Notes under the pieces: model-generated
The model's database searches: none
Told to the model about the DNA's origin: nothing
The model's input: the letters and a program-made list of their open reading frames with translations, nothing else
NCBI GenBank assembly: GCA_003762875.1
Contig: RIBL01000005.1
Location: 62,001 to 126,000, forward strand
Length of the DNA: 64,000 bases
Source of the DNA: Muribaculaceae bacterium Isolate-110 (HZI)
GTDB lineage: Bacteria; Bacteroidota; Bacteroidia; Bacteroidales; Muribaculaceae
Direction: 5' to 3'
Made by a program: the position numbers and the translations under genes
Part shown: positions 25,221 to 34,600 of the stretch, one piece after another
Position numbering within the stretch: position 1 is the stretch's first letter
How the letters are laid out: every line of letters starts with the position of its first letter

Positions 25221-27974
25221 TTATTCGATTCCTTTGAGGTGGATATTTAGCTCCTGTACGGCCGATTTGTAGTTGTTGTCACCGTCAGCCTCGATGCAGA
25301 GAGTGATGCCGCTCCACAATCTTTTGGGGTCTTTACCGAAGTAATCGGGGTCGTAAGTGAAAGTATTGTTGCCCAAGTCGATTACAGGACCTGAGATAAC
25401 GGTTACTTTGGGCGTTGATGTTGCATGGTCGTCACTGACCGCCTTGCGGTCGGCATCAACAAACACCGGTGTGATTGTGAAAGTCGGCGTGTCGATTGTG
25501 ACATTGAGCTTGATGTGGCTTTCGGCATTATAGGGGAGTAGTCTGCCGTCAATCATGGCCGATATATATTGCATCTTCTTACCGCGTGATGCTTCATAGC
25601 GAGCCTTTGTTCGATCGGCCATGTCATGGTCGTGATACCAGAACTCATCATGTGTATCATCGCTTTCCGAGCCATCCTCAAGCCAGCGGGAATAGTGCAC
25701 ACCGCCTTCGGGACGAGGGTCGGCAAGAGATTTTTCTATAAATCGGGCTATATAGTCCTGCGTCTCTTCACAAAGATCAAAGTGTCCCTTGCCGGCGTCG
25801 CATAGGAACGATATGCGGCTGTCGGGATACATCATTCTGAATGCAAGAGCCGGGCGTACGCGGGCTTCCCACCATTCATATTCTCCCTCGATCATAAGTC
25901 CGGGTATGCGGTCGATGTTGCGGGTGCGTCCCCACTCGATGTTCTCTCGACCATAACCGCAGAGATTGGTGCGCGGTGCGTCACCATGAAAAGAGATGAT
26001 GCATAGAGTGCGGTCAGGATTCCATGCCGCGAAATTCCATGGGAAAGTAGCCTGGGCCGAGTGGCCGAAAGGTATCACCATAGCATCGGCTATCTCAGGG
26101 TGCTCGGTGCCGGTGGCAAAGTCTGCCATAATCTTTTCAAATCGTTCCTGGCATCCTTGGGTTACGTCCCAGTTCTGCGAGCCACTCTGCACAAAAGCCA
26201 TAGCTACTCCGAGACTGTCCATGCGGCTGCAGAACAACGGGCTGCGAAACAGCACTTCCTCGGTCATATTCTGATGACAATAGAGGACAGCTTTAACCTC
26301 TTTGGCTCCACGTGGCAGCCGCAGACAGGCACGCTGTCCCTCCTCACCTGAAATATAGTCGAATGTCGCGCGACGCGTCTGGAGTTTCACGCGGTCACGG
26401 ATATAATCTGTGAGAGCGCGCACCGAGTCTACATCGGCGTGATTGCGGTCAAAACGTGTGCCGAACGGTCCCATTGTCAGCGGACGGTCATCCCTGTCCT
26501 GATGAGCGACACAGTGAAACACAAAGTAGTTGACACCTGCACCGCACAGTTTGTCGACATCATCTCTGAAACTACCGAGTGTGGCAGGAATGTCAGCATC
26601 ACCGGGATATGCGGTGAATGATTCACAGCCGATAATCTCACGGCCTGCCGAGTGACCGTAACGCGACACAAACAAGGGTCGTTCGATAGAGCCGTAATGA
26701 CATCTTGCCCAGTATTCGCTCATCGGCATATCAAATGACATACCATACTCCTTACGGTCAAAATCTCCGTTACCATATGGTTCGCCGGCAAGCTTCAAGC
26801 CATAGGGGCGGAGCATCTCTTTAAGCGGCAATAAGAACTCCGTCATGAATAACTTATGTTTTGTTGGATTGGTCTGTCCGATACCTCCGTACAGATAGTT
26901 ACGGCCATCGCCTTGAGTCAGATAGTCAATGTCGAGTGATTCGGTCCAGTCCTGTACGCCGGCTTCCCAACTGTCAATGAGGATATAGGCTAGAGTATTG
27001 CCGCAATACTCTTTGAGCTCGTCAAGCAGAGGGCGGAGAAAACGGTTGAAATGAGCCTCTATGCCTTTGCGGGAAAGTTTGTCACATTCAAGTCCGATGC
27101 CGGCCTCGGAAGCTGCGGTGACCGTCTGACCGTTGGTGGTGTATCCAACACGACGATAGGTAGTGCCAGAGCCGGGAGCGGTCAATATTTCGATGCGGTC
27201 GAGATTGGTGCCGCGGTCGGGTGTGAGGCGCAGATAACGGCTGTCGATGCTATTGCAGGAGAAGTAAATGGGTATGTCGTGAGCTTTGAGCTGTCGGCCT
27301 GACGCATTGCCAACTTCCTTCCATGTATTGCCGTCATCGCTCACCTCTACGCGCAGACGCGGAGCGTAGTCGCGAGGGCCGTCAAAGGGATCAAGCGGAG
27401 TCTCTCGTTCTCCGCGCCACAGGTTGAAGCCTGTAAACGGTTTGGTGCGGTTGAATTTTACCACAAGCGGTGTGTCGGGACTGATGCGCCGGTCTATGAT
27501 TTGCATCTCGTCATCACAAGTGGTGCGGAATATCTTGATATCACGATAAAAATTCATTTTATGTGACGGTATGGCCGGATTTTTCTTTGATGACACGCTC
27601 CAAGTGAGCTGTTTCATAGACTCCTCGGGTTTGATCCATGGGCCGCCCACAGCTGTATAGCCGGGAGAATTGTGCAACCCAAGAGTAATGCCGAGCCTTC
27701 GGGCTTCCTTGCATGCATGTTTCACGGCATCGATCCACTCGCGGCTGCCATAGTCGACAGGACCGCGGTCAACACCTACCCATGCGTCAAATATGAAAGC
27801 TGACTCTATGCCGGCGGCTTTCATATATTCAAGATCTTTGGTTATGCCCTCTTTGGATATATTGCCATTCATCCACTCCCAGTAACACCCCGTGACAGGA
27901 TGACAGGATGTCTCTGCCATAACTCCGATAGTGATCGCAAGACATAGAATGGACATAATGAATCTGTTAAACAT
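25221..27974 (-). CDS. GH106-like (alpha-L-rhamnosidase-type) glycoside hydrolase
   Basis: A 917-residue secreted protein (signal MFNRFIMSILCLAITIGVMA). The N-terminal barrel carries the pattern CYWEWMNGNISKEGITKDLE, followed by KAAGIESAFIFD, which is typical of GH106 and related rhamnosidase-like enzymes. The middle has a beta-sandwich (about 140-290) with VEVSDDGNTWKEVGNASGR, resembling a discoidin-like module; ILIDSWEAGVQDWT and IGCESFTAYPGDAD hold conserved acidic residues likely in the active site. GH106 members cleave alpha-L-rhamnose from pectic or other rhamnose-bearing glycans with calcium. The substrate here is not proven; the neighbours support a rhamnose/uronate polysaccharide. 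It lies 19 bp ahead of GH97. Confidence 0.8.
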   Translation of the reverse strand: MFNRFIMSILCLAITIGVMAETSCHPVTGCYWEWMNGNISKEGITKDLEYMKAAGIESAFIFDAWVGVDRGPVDYGSREWIDAVKHACKEARRLGITLGLHNSPGYTAVGGPWIKPEESMKQLTWSVSSKKNPAIPSHKMNFYRDIKIFRTTCDDEMQIIDRRISPDTPLVVKFNRTKPFTGFNLWRGERETPLDPFDGPRDYAPRLRVEVSDDGNTWKEVGNASGRQLKAHDIPIYFSCNSIDSRYLRLTPDRGTNLDRIEILTAPGSGTTYRRVGYTTNGQTVTAASEAGIGLECDKLSRKGIEAHFNRFLRPLLDELKEYCGNTLAYILIDSWEAGVQDWTESLDIDYLTQGDGRNYLYGGIGQTNPTKHKLFMTEFLLPLKEMLRPYGLKLAGEPYGNGDFDRKEYGMSFDMPMSEYWARCHYGSIERPLFVSRYGHSAGREIIGCESFTAYPGDADIPATLGSFRDDVDKLCGAGVNYFVFHCVAHQDRDDRPLTMGPFGTRFDRNHADVDSVRALTDYIRDRVKLQTRRATFDYISGEEGQRACLRLPRGAKEVKAVLYCHQNMTEEVLFRSPLFCSRMDSLGVAMAFVQSGSQNWDVTQGCQERFEKIMADFATGTEHPEIADAMVIPFGHSAQATFPWNFAAWNPDRTLCIISFHGDAPRTNLCGYGRENIEWGRTRNIDRIPGLMIEGEYEWWEARVRPALAFRMMYPDSRISFLCDAGKGHFDLCEETQDYIARFIEKSLADPRPEGGVHYSRWLEDGSESDDTHDEFWYHDHDMADRTKARYEASRGKKMQYISAMIDGRLLPYNAESHIKLNVTIDTPTFTITPVFVDADRKAVSDDHATSTPKVTVISGPVIDLGNNTFTYDPDYFGKDPKRLWSGITLCIEADGDNNYKSAVQELNIHLKGIE

Positions 27975-28004
27975 AATTATATCTTTAGTTTAGATGTAAA
28001 CACT

Positions 28005-29942
28005 TTATTTTAAATCCCAGTAGACCACATAGCGGCACCTGTGTGTATCGTAAAGCGGCCGGATGTCAACTCCCTCTGATGAACGGAAATGTAATGATCC
28101 GGCAGTGCGTTTGATAGTACGATCCGGTAGGGCCGGATCGACGGCCAGACAGGTCGGAAGCCCTTGAGGTATATTATAATCGTATGTGTAATAGTCGTTA
28201 CGCACGGTCGGATCAGAAAATGGTGCCGGTGCATTCATACCTTCGGTGCCGAGATTGCCGGCAAGTACTATCGGGCCGTAAAGCAGCGCGCCTCGTGAGG
28301 GATTGTCGGGTGTGGTCTCTACACGCAGACTCATGGGGTACGTGACCTCTACAGTATCGCCTTTGCGCCATGTGCGACGGAGTGATATGTATGACGATGG
28401 TTTGCTTTTGACATTCACACGCTTGCCGTTTACCTTAACAGTGGGACGGTCGCTCCATGCGGGATAACGCAATGAGAGTGTCAGTGTCTCGGACGGAGCT
28501 TCGTCAATGGTCAGGACTGTCACTTCCGACTGAGGGAACAGAGTGTGCTGGCTCAATACGAGGCCTTTTTCCCTCCATGTCAGCCTGGAGGGGATGAAAA
28601 GGTTGACATATAGTTCGTCGTCACTGTGGTAATATATACCTTCGGCATACTTGGCATGGCTCTCGAAGCCAGATCCGACACAACACCAGAAAGACTGTTC
28701 AGGAGTACTGTAGACTTTGTAAGCCCCGCTGAGAAGCGGTAGGAAATAACACACCATACCCGAAAGAGTGTCTTGCTGGGCGAGTATGTGATTGTAGAGA
28801 GCACGTTCGTAATAATCGGCTACCGAGGGTGACGCATTGCGGCAAAACATATGGCGCGCGAGTTTTAGCATATTGTAAGTGCAGCATGTCTCGCCTGTGT
28901 AACCGTTGATGTTCTGAGATAGTTGTGTCGGGTCAAAATAATGTTCCTTTTGACTGAGTGAACCTGTTACGAATGTGTGATGGCAAGTCATTTCATCCCA
29001 AAAAAGCTGCGATATGTCGCGGCTGTCACTTTCGCCTGATAGTTCATAGTTGCGGGCCTCGCCTATGATTTTGGGGATAAATGTATTGGTGTGCTTGGTG
29101 CCGAAGTCGGTACATCCCTTGGCCAACGGGTCGATGACATCATTGTGATAGAAGTATCGGGCTAGTTCGCGGTAACGCTCGTCGCCTGTGACGGCATAGA
29201 GGTTATAGAACGCTTCGTTGATGCCTCCAAACTCGTTGCGCAGCATCAGGCGTCGTGTCTCCTCTGGCTGTCCTATCAGTTTGCCGTAGGCCCATTGACC
29301 CATCTTGCATGCTGTTTCAAGAGCTTGAGCGTTGTCGGCATAAAGATACTGGTCAATCAGTCCGGACAGGAGTTTGTGGAGAGTATACCATGGAGCCCAT
29401 ACGCTCTGACCGCGGAGATTACGCTCGATAAGCTGTTCGGGGAACGCGCTGAGATAACCGCTCTTGCCGAGAGCGTCCTGCACTTCTGAAAGCCCGGCAA
29501 CAAGGCTGTCGCCTTTGGCTTTGAAAATGTCCGAGCCTGTGGCTGCATACATGAGAGAATAGGCTGAAAGAAGATGCCCTGTGGTGTGGCCGCGCAGGTC
29601 GCAGTCGAGAGATTCCCATCCGCCGAGTTTCTTCACGCTTTCATAACCTCCCTCAAGCCCGGCATACACTCCGGCATTGTTGCGGAAACTATGTAGCAGA
29701 CGTGAGACAGGAATTGACATTATCCATGCCGAGTCTCTTTCCAGATTGTCGCGCACACGTCCCGACAGCAATCTTATGTCTTTGAGGTCAAAACAGCTCG
29801 CTTTGCGGGGGACAGTGGACTCTATCTTTATTTTACCGGCATGCTGTCCGGGATAGACCGACTGGGCGGCTATGGTCATTCCTGCCGCGAGTGGCAGAAA
29901 TGAGAATATGATACGCAGAGGGTTCATAAGACGTTTACTCAT
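28005..29942 (-). CDS. GH127-type (DUF1680) beta-L-arabinofuranosidase-like enzyme
   Basis: A 645-residue secreted enzyme with the DUF1680 fold of GH127/GH146: alpha/alpha barrel then beta-sandwiches. Key parts are GHTTGHLLSAYSLMYAATG, WAPWYTLHKLLSGLIDQY, ETCCTYNMLKLARH and SFWCCVGSGFESHAKYAEG; the paired cysteines in these last two and a glutamate bind zinc, with one cysteine acting as nucleophile in characterised members. These enzymes release L-arabinofuranose; other sugars are known in the wider family. The start at 29942 overlaps the preceding gene by 8 bp; ATG 29927 would give a 7-bp gap and a cleaner signal peptide (MNPLRIIFSFLPLAAG), so it may be the true one. Confidence 0.85.
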   Translation of the reverse strand: MSKRLMNPLRIIFSFLPLAAGMTIAAQSVYPGQHAGKIKIESTVPRKASCFDLKDIRLLSGRVRDNLERDSAWIMSIPVSRLLHSFRNNAGVYAGLEGGYESVKKLGGWESLDCDLRGHTTGHLLSAYSLMYAATGSDIFKAKGDSLVAGLSEVQDALGKSGYLSAFPEQLIERNLRGQSVWAPWYTLHKLLSGLIDQYLYADNAQALETACKMGQWAYGKLIGQPEETRRLMLRNEFGGINEAFYNLYAVTGDERYRELARYFYHNDVIDPLAKGCTDFGTKHTNTFIPKIIGEARNYELSGESDSRDISQLFWDEMTCHHTFVTGSLSQKEHYFDPTQLSQNINGYTGETCCTYNMLKLARHMFCRNASPSVADYYERALYNHILAQQDTLSGMVCYFLPLLSGAYKVYSTPEQSFWCCVGSGFESHAKYAEGIYYHSDDELYVNLFIPSRLTWREKGLVLSQHTLFPQSEVTVLTIDEAPSETLTLSLRYPAWSDRPTVKVNGKRVNVKSKPSSYISLRRTWRKGDTVEVTYPMSLRVETTPDNPSRGALLYGPIVLAGNLGTEGMNAPAPFSDPTVRNDYYTYDYNIPQGLPTCLAVDPALPDRTIKRTAGSLHFRSSEGVDIRPLYDTHRCRYVVYWDLK

Positions 29943-32208
29943 GATATTTTACTTTGATTATATTGCCGTCACGCTCGATCTTTGTAGCTTTACCGTTGAC
30001 ATTGAGCGAGGCAGGAGATGCCTTGTAGCGTAGGTTGACACGGGGTTGGCCGGTGACATTGAGGTCGAGCGAGCGACCGTTGCCGCGGGCTATGAGGTTG
30101 AGTTTGGAAAGTGATGAATAACGCACGTCGTCACCGCGTCGCAGCGCGCTTCCGTGGCCGATGAATATCTCGCCGGGATTGGTCATGTCGTCACCCTCGT
30201 GATAAGTCACCGCAAGCATATAGGCGTCAGTGGCCCATCCGTCGGCCTCTATCCACGAGTTGAGATGCATGAGTCGGCCGTCAGCAAGCTGATTGATGTA
30301 AAGGTCAGTCACTTTACCTTTATAGGTCATGTGTATGCCTATCCAATCCTTACCTTCACGACACTCTATGTGCGGAAGTTCTTTTTGCTCAGGAGAGTCT
30401 TTGAGTATTACAGCAGTCACGGCCTTGACCTGATTGGTAGTGGCCGGCAGATGAAAAGAGTAGTATTCCTCGTTGCCGCTCAGATCCTCTTTGGGCCCCT
30501 CTTTCACTTCCCAGTAAAGGTCGTCGGGATAGTCATGTACAAAATTGCTGTAAGCAAGTCGGCGGGGATAGAGCGGACGCACGGCCACCGATGCATTTCC
30601 CTCGGTGACTTCGAGGTCAAAACCTCGCTTTTCGGCCTTGCCTCCGGGGTGCCAGAGCCATTCGAAGTGGCCGGCTTCATGGCTGTGCAGGTCGTCGATG
30701 ATGAATATTACATTGTCAATCCACAGGAAGTGGCGGAAGTTACGGTCGAGCCATTGCGACATGGGTCCTGTGCCGTCGGCAAGCACATATTTGATGTTGC
30801 CACCGTCCACAAGGTTGCTTACCGAGCCCGGAAGCATTGTGCCGTGATATTGCTGATGAGTTGACTGCCCTTTGCCATTGAATTTGACAACATTGTGAGC
30901 ATCGGTCTGGAAGAAATAATTGCGATACTCGGGACGACCGTAGCTACAGTTGCCTGCGTCCTTGATTATGTCGACTCCTTTGTGGAAGATAATGAACGAA
31001 TTGGCATCGGCATGAGAGTGGTTCCATGTCATGCCCGACTTTACGGCAAGCATTGTCGCATCCTTGTCCCAACTGTCGCGCATGGTGGCCCAGCCGAAAT
31101 CTTTCCACAGGTGGGATGTGGGAAGTGACGGTGTGGCCGGAGCCTTGGAGGTATCAGGTGTGTAAAGAAAGCCCATCGGGAAGATGCGCGGGAAACCCTC
31201 GCGGTGTTGTCCCGGCTCGACCTGGTTGACATACCACAGGACTTCGTCTGACTTGGCACCCATTGCGTAGGCAAGAAGCATGGAGCTCTCGCCTGTAACA
31301 TTCTTGTGGCTGTCACCGAAATTTATACTGTGAAGCTGGCCGGTGCGTGGATAGGCCACATGGCAGAAGAAAGGGGCGAGGAGATGCATCTGACGTATAT
31401 CTTCAAGCTTTGAACCCGGATGGGAGTTGAGCCATGCCATACGGAACAGCAGGGCTTCGGCCGATCCGAAACTGGCATAGTTAATGCTTTCATACATGCC
31501 TCCGTCACGGTCAAATGTGCGTGGCTTGCGTTGCAGTATGTCGCCATTGAAATCAAACCACTCCGGCAACACCTCAATCAGAGCTTCCGCACCCTTACGG
31601 GCTTCGGGAAGTTCGTTGCTGATCGAGAGAGCGAGAAGGCCGCCCATTCCGGCACATGAGGTCCACCAGTTGTGGCCCATGGAGTTGAGCGAATGTATGC
31701 GTGTTGGCTCGAGCACCCAGTCGCCGAGTAGCGGCTCAACGGCCAGGTCATACATGCCGCGGGCTATCTGCATACGTTCGGAGGGTGTGAGACGGTCATA
31801 AATAACATCATAGGCCACGGCTATCTGAAAACTCCTGTGAGCCATCTGCAGTTCGCTCCGCCAGGCCGGACGACGTGCAAGCATTTCGCGCTAGCCCCAT
31901 GATTTTGTTTTTGCCGTCGAGAGCAACACCTCTTTCAGCCTGTCGGCATATGCGTCATCGCCAGTCATCATATAGGCGAGTGCGAGATATTCGAGTTTCA
32001 TGATGTCGGTGCGGCTTTCGAGCTGCTTGTCTGCCACACCCTTGATGTGTTGCCATGCATTCTGCATGACGGTGTCATTGCGCATCGCGTTTTTGGCCGC
32101 GCTCACACGCTCGGGGGTAAACAGCAGCGAAGGATGCTTGATTTTCTGAGCCTGTACAGCGGTCGCGCTGATTAGGATTGCAATAAGTGCAAGAGTGATT
32201 TTACGCAT
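29935..32208 (-). pseudogene. Heparinase II/III-family lyase gene interrupted by an in-frame TAG
   Basis: Two open stretches in one frame, 32208-31894 (105 codons) and 31890-29935, are split by a single TAG at 31891-31893. Read through, they give a 757-codon lyase: signal peptide MRKITLALIAILISATAVQA, HPSLLFTPERV, an alpha-helical toroid (REMLARRPAWRSELQ, HSLNSMGHNWWTSCAGMGG), and the Hepar_II_III beta domain (GMTWNHSHADANSFIIFHKG, QTDAHNVVKFNGKG). Such proteins cleave uronate polymers by beta-elimination. A start at ATG 31884, three codons after the TAG, could give a protein without a signal peptide and without the first helices. Sequencing error, real nonsense mutation or readthrough are all possible; reads would decide. 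Flanking genes are 24 bp before it and overlapping after it. Confidence 0.85.
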
Positions 32209-32232
32209 AGTTACGCTTACTGGATGATGGGG

Positions 32233-33684
32233 TTATTTGAATATGACATTATTTACATGTTCGCCGATGTATATGCGGGCCATGTCGCCCGTCTTATACC
32301 ATGCGGGTTTGCCGGGCATAGTGTCGGAGATATGCTGTCCGTTGATTACAAGATTGTCAAACGTGATGTCGCTCACGGTGCGTGTCTCGTCATATCCAGA
32401 GATGATTGAAAGACCAGTGTTTTTTCCGTTATAGGTTATATCTTTGAAAAGTACATTTTTTACACATGTGCCCGGAGCGGCGCAATATTTCTTATTGAAG
32501 AATATGCGTATGTTTATGAGCTGTCCGAGCCGGAAGTCTTCCACACGGATGTTGTCAAAGGTGATGTCACGCACCACATTGTTGTCACCGCAGCTTATGC
32601 CGAAGCAACCTTGATAGTCGATCTGTTTTTCCTGGTGGTCAAGGATATCGATATTGCGGTATGTGATGGCGGTGATGGTATCGGCCGGAGCGTCGGGGCC
32701 GATTTCAGTCGCACTGCCGTGCAGACCGATCATGATGGGATGAGCCACATCGGCCCAGAGTGTGGAATTTTCCATCGTGATGTTGCGGCATCCGCCGATA
32801 AATCCCTTGCGTGTGGCATAGATGGTGGAGCAGTCGTCGCTGTTGCGGCAGAACACATTGTTGTAATGCACGTTATCGCTTGAGAATACATTCATGCCGT
32901 CACCCCAGCCGTAATAGCTGATCGACTTTACATTATTGATGCTCACCGAGTCGCTGCCTCCGACGGGTATCTGGCTGACAATGATGCCGTCGGCTTTGAT
33001 ATTGCGTGAGCGTTTGATATATATGCCTTCGCCGCGACCGCGTGGATGCACCTCGCCGCGACCATAGAATTTTACGTCATGCACGCCATCGGCTATGAGC
33101 TGGCCATACACGCGTGCGCCACCGTCGATATATACTGTGGTGCCTGAAGGAATGCGCATTGTGTCGCCGGGCAGAGTGTGTGTGCCTGGCGCGAAATATA
33201 TGAGATTTTTGTTCTTTTTAAGATTCTTGAGAGTCTTGGCCGACGGACGGTGGGTGTCAAGAGGATTGGCAAAAAGATGGAGGTTGTGGAATATGTCACC
33301 GTTGACTTCGACTGAGAGGTTGCGCGGACGGTCGAGGGTGAATGTCAGTGTGTCTCCGCTGACAGCCGGAGTGATTTCGTAGGATAGAGGACGTATGCTG
33401 GCCGTGTTGACCGCATTTTTATTGGATATTACCTCGACTTCCACATTGCCGTCGAAGTCAAAATAGGCCATCGAAGCCGTCTCGGTATGATGATTAGTGT
33501 CGCGCACCTGGTCAACCTTTACGGGGTAGACGGCTACCTGTCGCCATTCGCCGCCATTCTGACGCACTCTTACAGTAAAATCGTCGAGAGTCTCCACACC
33601 CTGTCCGGCTGGATAGGTCACGAGTTCGGAATGGCCTGTGAGGCTAAGTGCGAGAAGTGAGGCTGATAAAAGTCTGCGATACAT
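32233..33684 (-). CDS. Right-handed beta-helix glycosidase, GH28-like
   Basis: A 483-residue secreted protein (signal MYRRLLSASLLALSLTG). Residues 20-150 form a beta-rich N-terminal domain; from 160 the repeat pattern of a parallel beta-helix is clear, for example IPSGTTVYIDGGARVYGQL and repeated short NxxF/V-IxxxN coils. Acidic motifs in the place of the GH28 active site are GWGDGMNVFSSDN and CRNSDDCSTIYATR, followed by HPIMIGLHG. GH28 enzymes hydrolyse galacturonan or rhamnogalacturonan; GH49-type dextranases share the clan and cannot be excluded. It is the first gene after the 33,730 hairpin and 24 bp ahead of the broken lyase gene, opening the CAZyme run. Confidence 0.72.
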   Translation of the reverse strand: MYRRLLSASLLALSLTGHSELVTYPAGQGVETLDDFTVRVRQNGGEWRQVAVYPVKVDQVRDTNHHTETASMAYFDFDGNVEVEVISNKNAVNTASIRPLSYEITPAVSGDTLTFTLDRPRNLSVEVNGDIFHNLHLFANPLDTHRPSAKTLKNLKKNKNLIYFAPGTHTLPGDTMRIPSGTTVYIDGGARVYGQLIADGVHDVKFYGRGEVHPRGRGEGIYIKRSRNIKADGIIVSQIPVGGSDSVSINNVKSISYYGWGDGMNVFSSDNVHYNNVFCRNSDDCSTIYATRKGFIGGCRNITMENSTLWADVAHPIMIGLHGSATEIGPDAPADTITAITYRNIDILDHQEKQIDYQGCFGISCGDNNVVRDITFDNIRVEDFRLGQLINIRIFFNKKYCAAPGTCVKNVLFKDITYNGKNTGLSIISGYDETRTVSDITFDNLVINGQHISDTMPGKPAWYKTGDMARIYIGEHVNNVIFK

Positions 33685-33729
33685 GATTGGTAAATTAAAT
33701 TGGATGTGCTGGTTAATAGTGAGAAAGTT

Positions 33730-33764
33730 GGGGCGGACACCGGTGCGGTACCGGTGTCCGCCCC
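33730..33764. terminator. Strong hairpin between the susCD block and the CAZyme block
   Basis: A perfect 15-bp GC-rich stem (ggggcggacaccggt at 33730-33744 against 33750-33764) with a 5-nt loop. There is no long T run on either side; the minus strand continues AACTTTCTCAC. It could end most transcripts of the susC-susD-lipoprotein genes, or act as an mRNA-stabilising hairpin giving lower expression of downstream genes. Confidence 0.7.
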
Positions 33765-33808
33765 CTGCTGAAGAATATTAAATCAAACCTATTGGGTAAA
33801 GCAATAGC

Positions 33809-34600
33809 TTATTCACGATGGTGCATGAGTGTGGAGAATCCGAGCTGGTCAAAGCCGCCTGAGCTACCTCCGTAATGACCGCCTCCACCGTCAGGACGAT
33901 AACGCTCGGCAAATTCTGTCACATAAGTGGCTTTTACGCCATGGCTTTTGCAATAGCCGGCCCAGATGTCCCATCCGGGGCGAACCGAACCGCGGCCGTC
34001 ATTAGAGATTTTGGTCATGAAGTTACCGCTGTAAGTGTATTCCTTAAACGGCATGGAGCTTTCAGGATATTTGAACGATGCGTCAGTGCTGCCGGTAGAT
34101 ATACCCTCCTTGAGCAGATTGTATTTGGCGATATACTGGGCGAAGGCTATGGCACGTCCGTCCTCAAAGGCAAAGAGGTCTTCGCCGATGCTGTAGGCCA
34201 TCTGGCAGAAGGCTCCCACCATTGCGGCACAAAGTGTGTTGTGCCCCTGGTCACGGCCGGCCTCGTTGCCTTGGGCGAGTTTCTCGCCTGTGCCTGAGGG
34301 GTCGTCGAATACAGCAATTACGCCTTTACGCATTATACAGCCGGGGCCATCGCCTTGCTTGAAATGCAGTATCGCCTCATTGACCATATCCTGGTCTTCG
34401 CAGAGAATGCCCATCGAAAGGATGGCTGTCATAGAGGCGAGGTCCCAGTTCATCCACGCATGGTCAGTGGTGTTGTTTTTGATGAACTTGGAGCAGAACG
34501 GATAGAAATGGGTGGTCATCCATGTGGTAACTTTCTCAAAACCGGCCGATTTGTCCCAGTTTTTGTAGTCGCGTACAAGTTCGGCTGCATTGGCTGCCTG
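33809..34600 (-). pseudogene. Back half of an alginate-lyase-family gene, front end lost
   Basis: The reading frame from 34600 (CAG GCA GCC AAT) to the stop at 33809 gives 263 residues beginning QAANAAELVRDYKNWDKS, then GFEKVTTWMTTHFYPF, WMNWDLASMTAILSMGILC, QGNEAGRDQGHNTLCAA and PGWDIWAGYCKSHG. This is the C-terminal part of the Bacteroidetes alginate lyase family, in which about 200 residues with a signal peptide normally precede the first of these motifs. Those are absent: upstream the other frame is coding for the Ig-like lipoprotein. An ATG at 34519 could start a 236-residue cytoplasmic remnant overlapping the lipoprotein stop by four bases. A deletion that joined two genes explains the layout. 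Confidence 0.8.

Noticed and set aside
34516-34600. Programmed frameshift joining lipoprotein and alginate lyase
   Set aside because: No slippery heptamer at the switch point, and the lyase N-terminal half is missing, which a frameshift would not explain.
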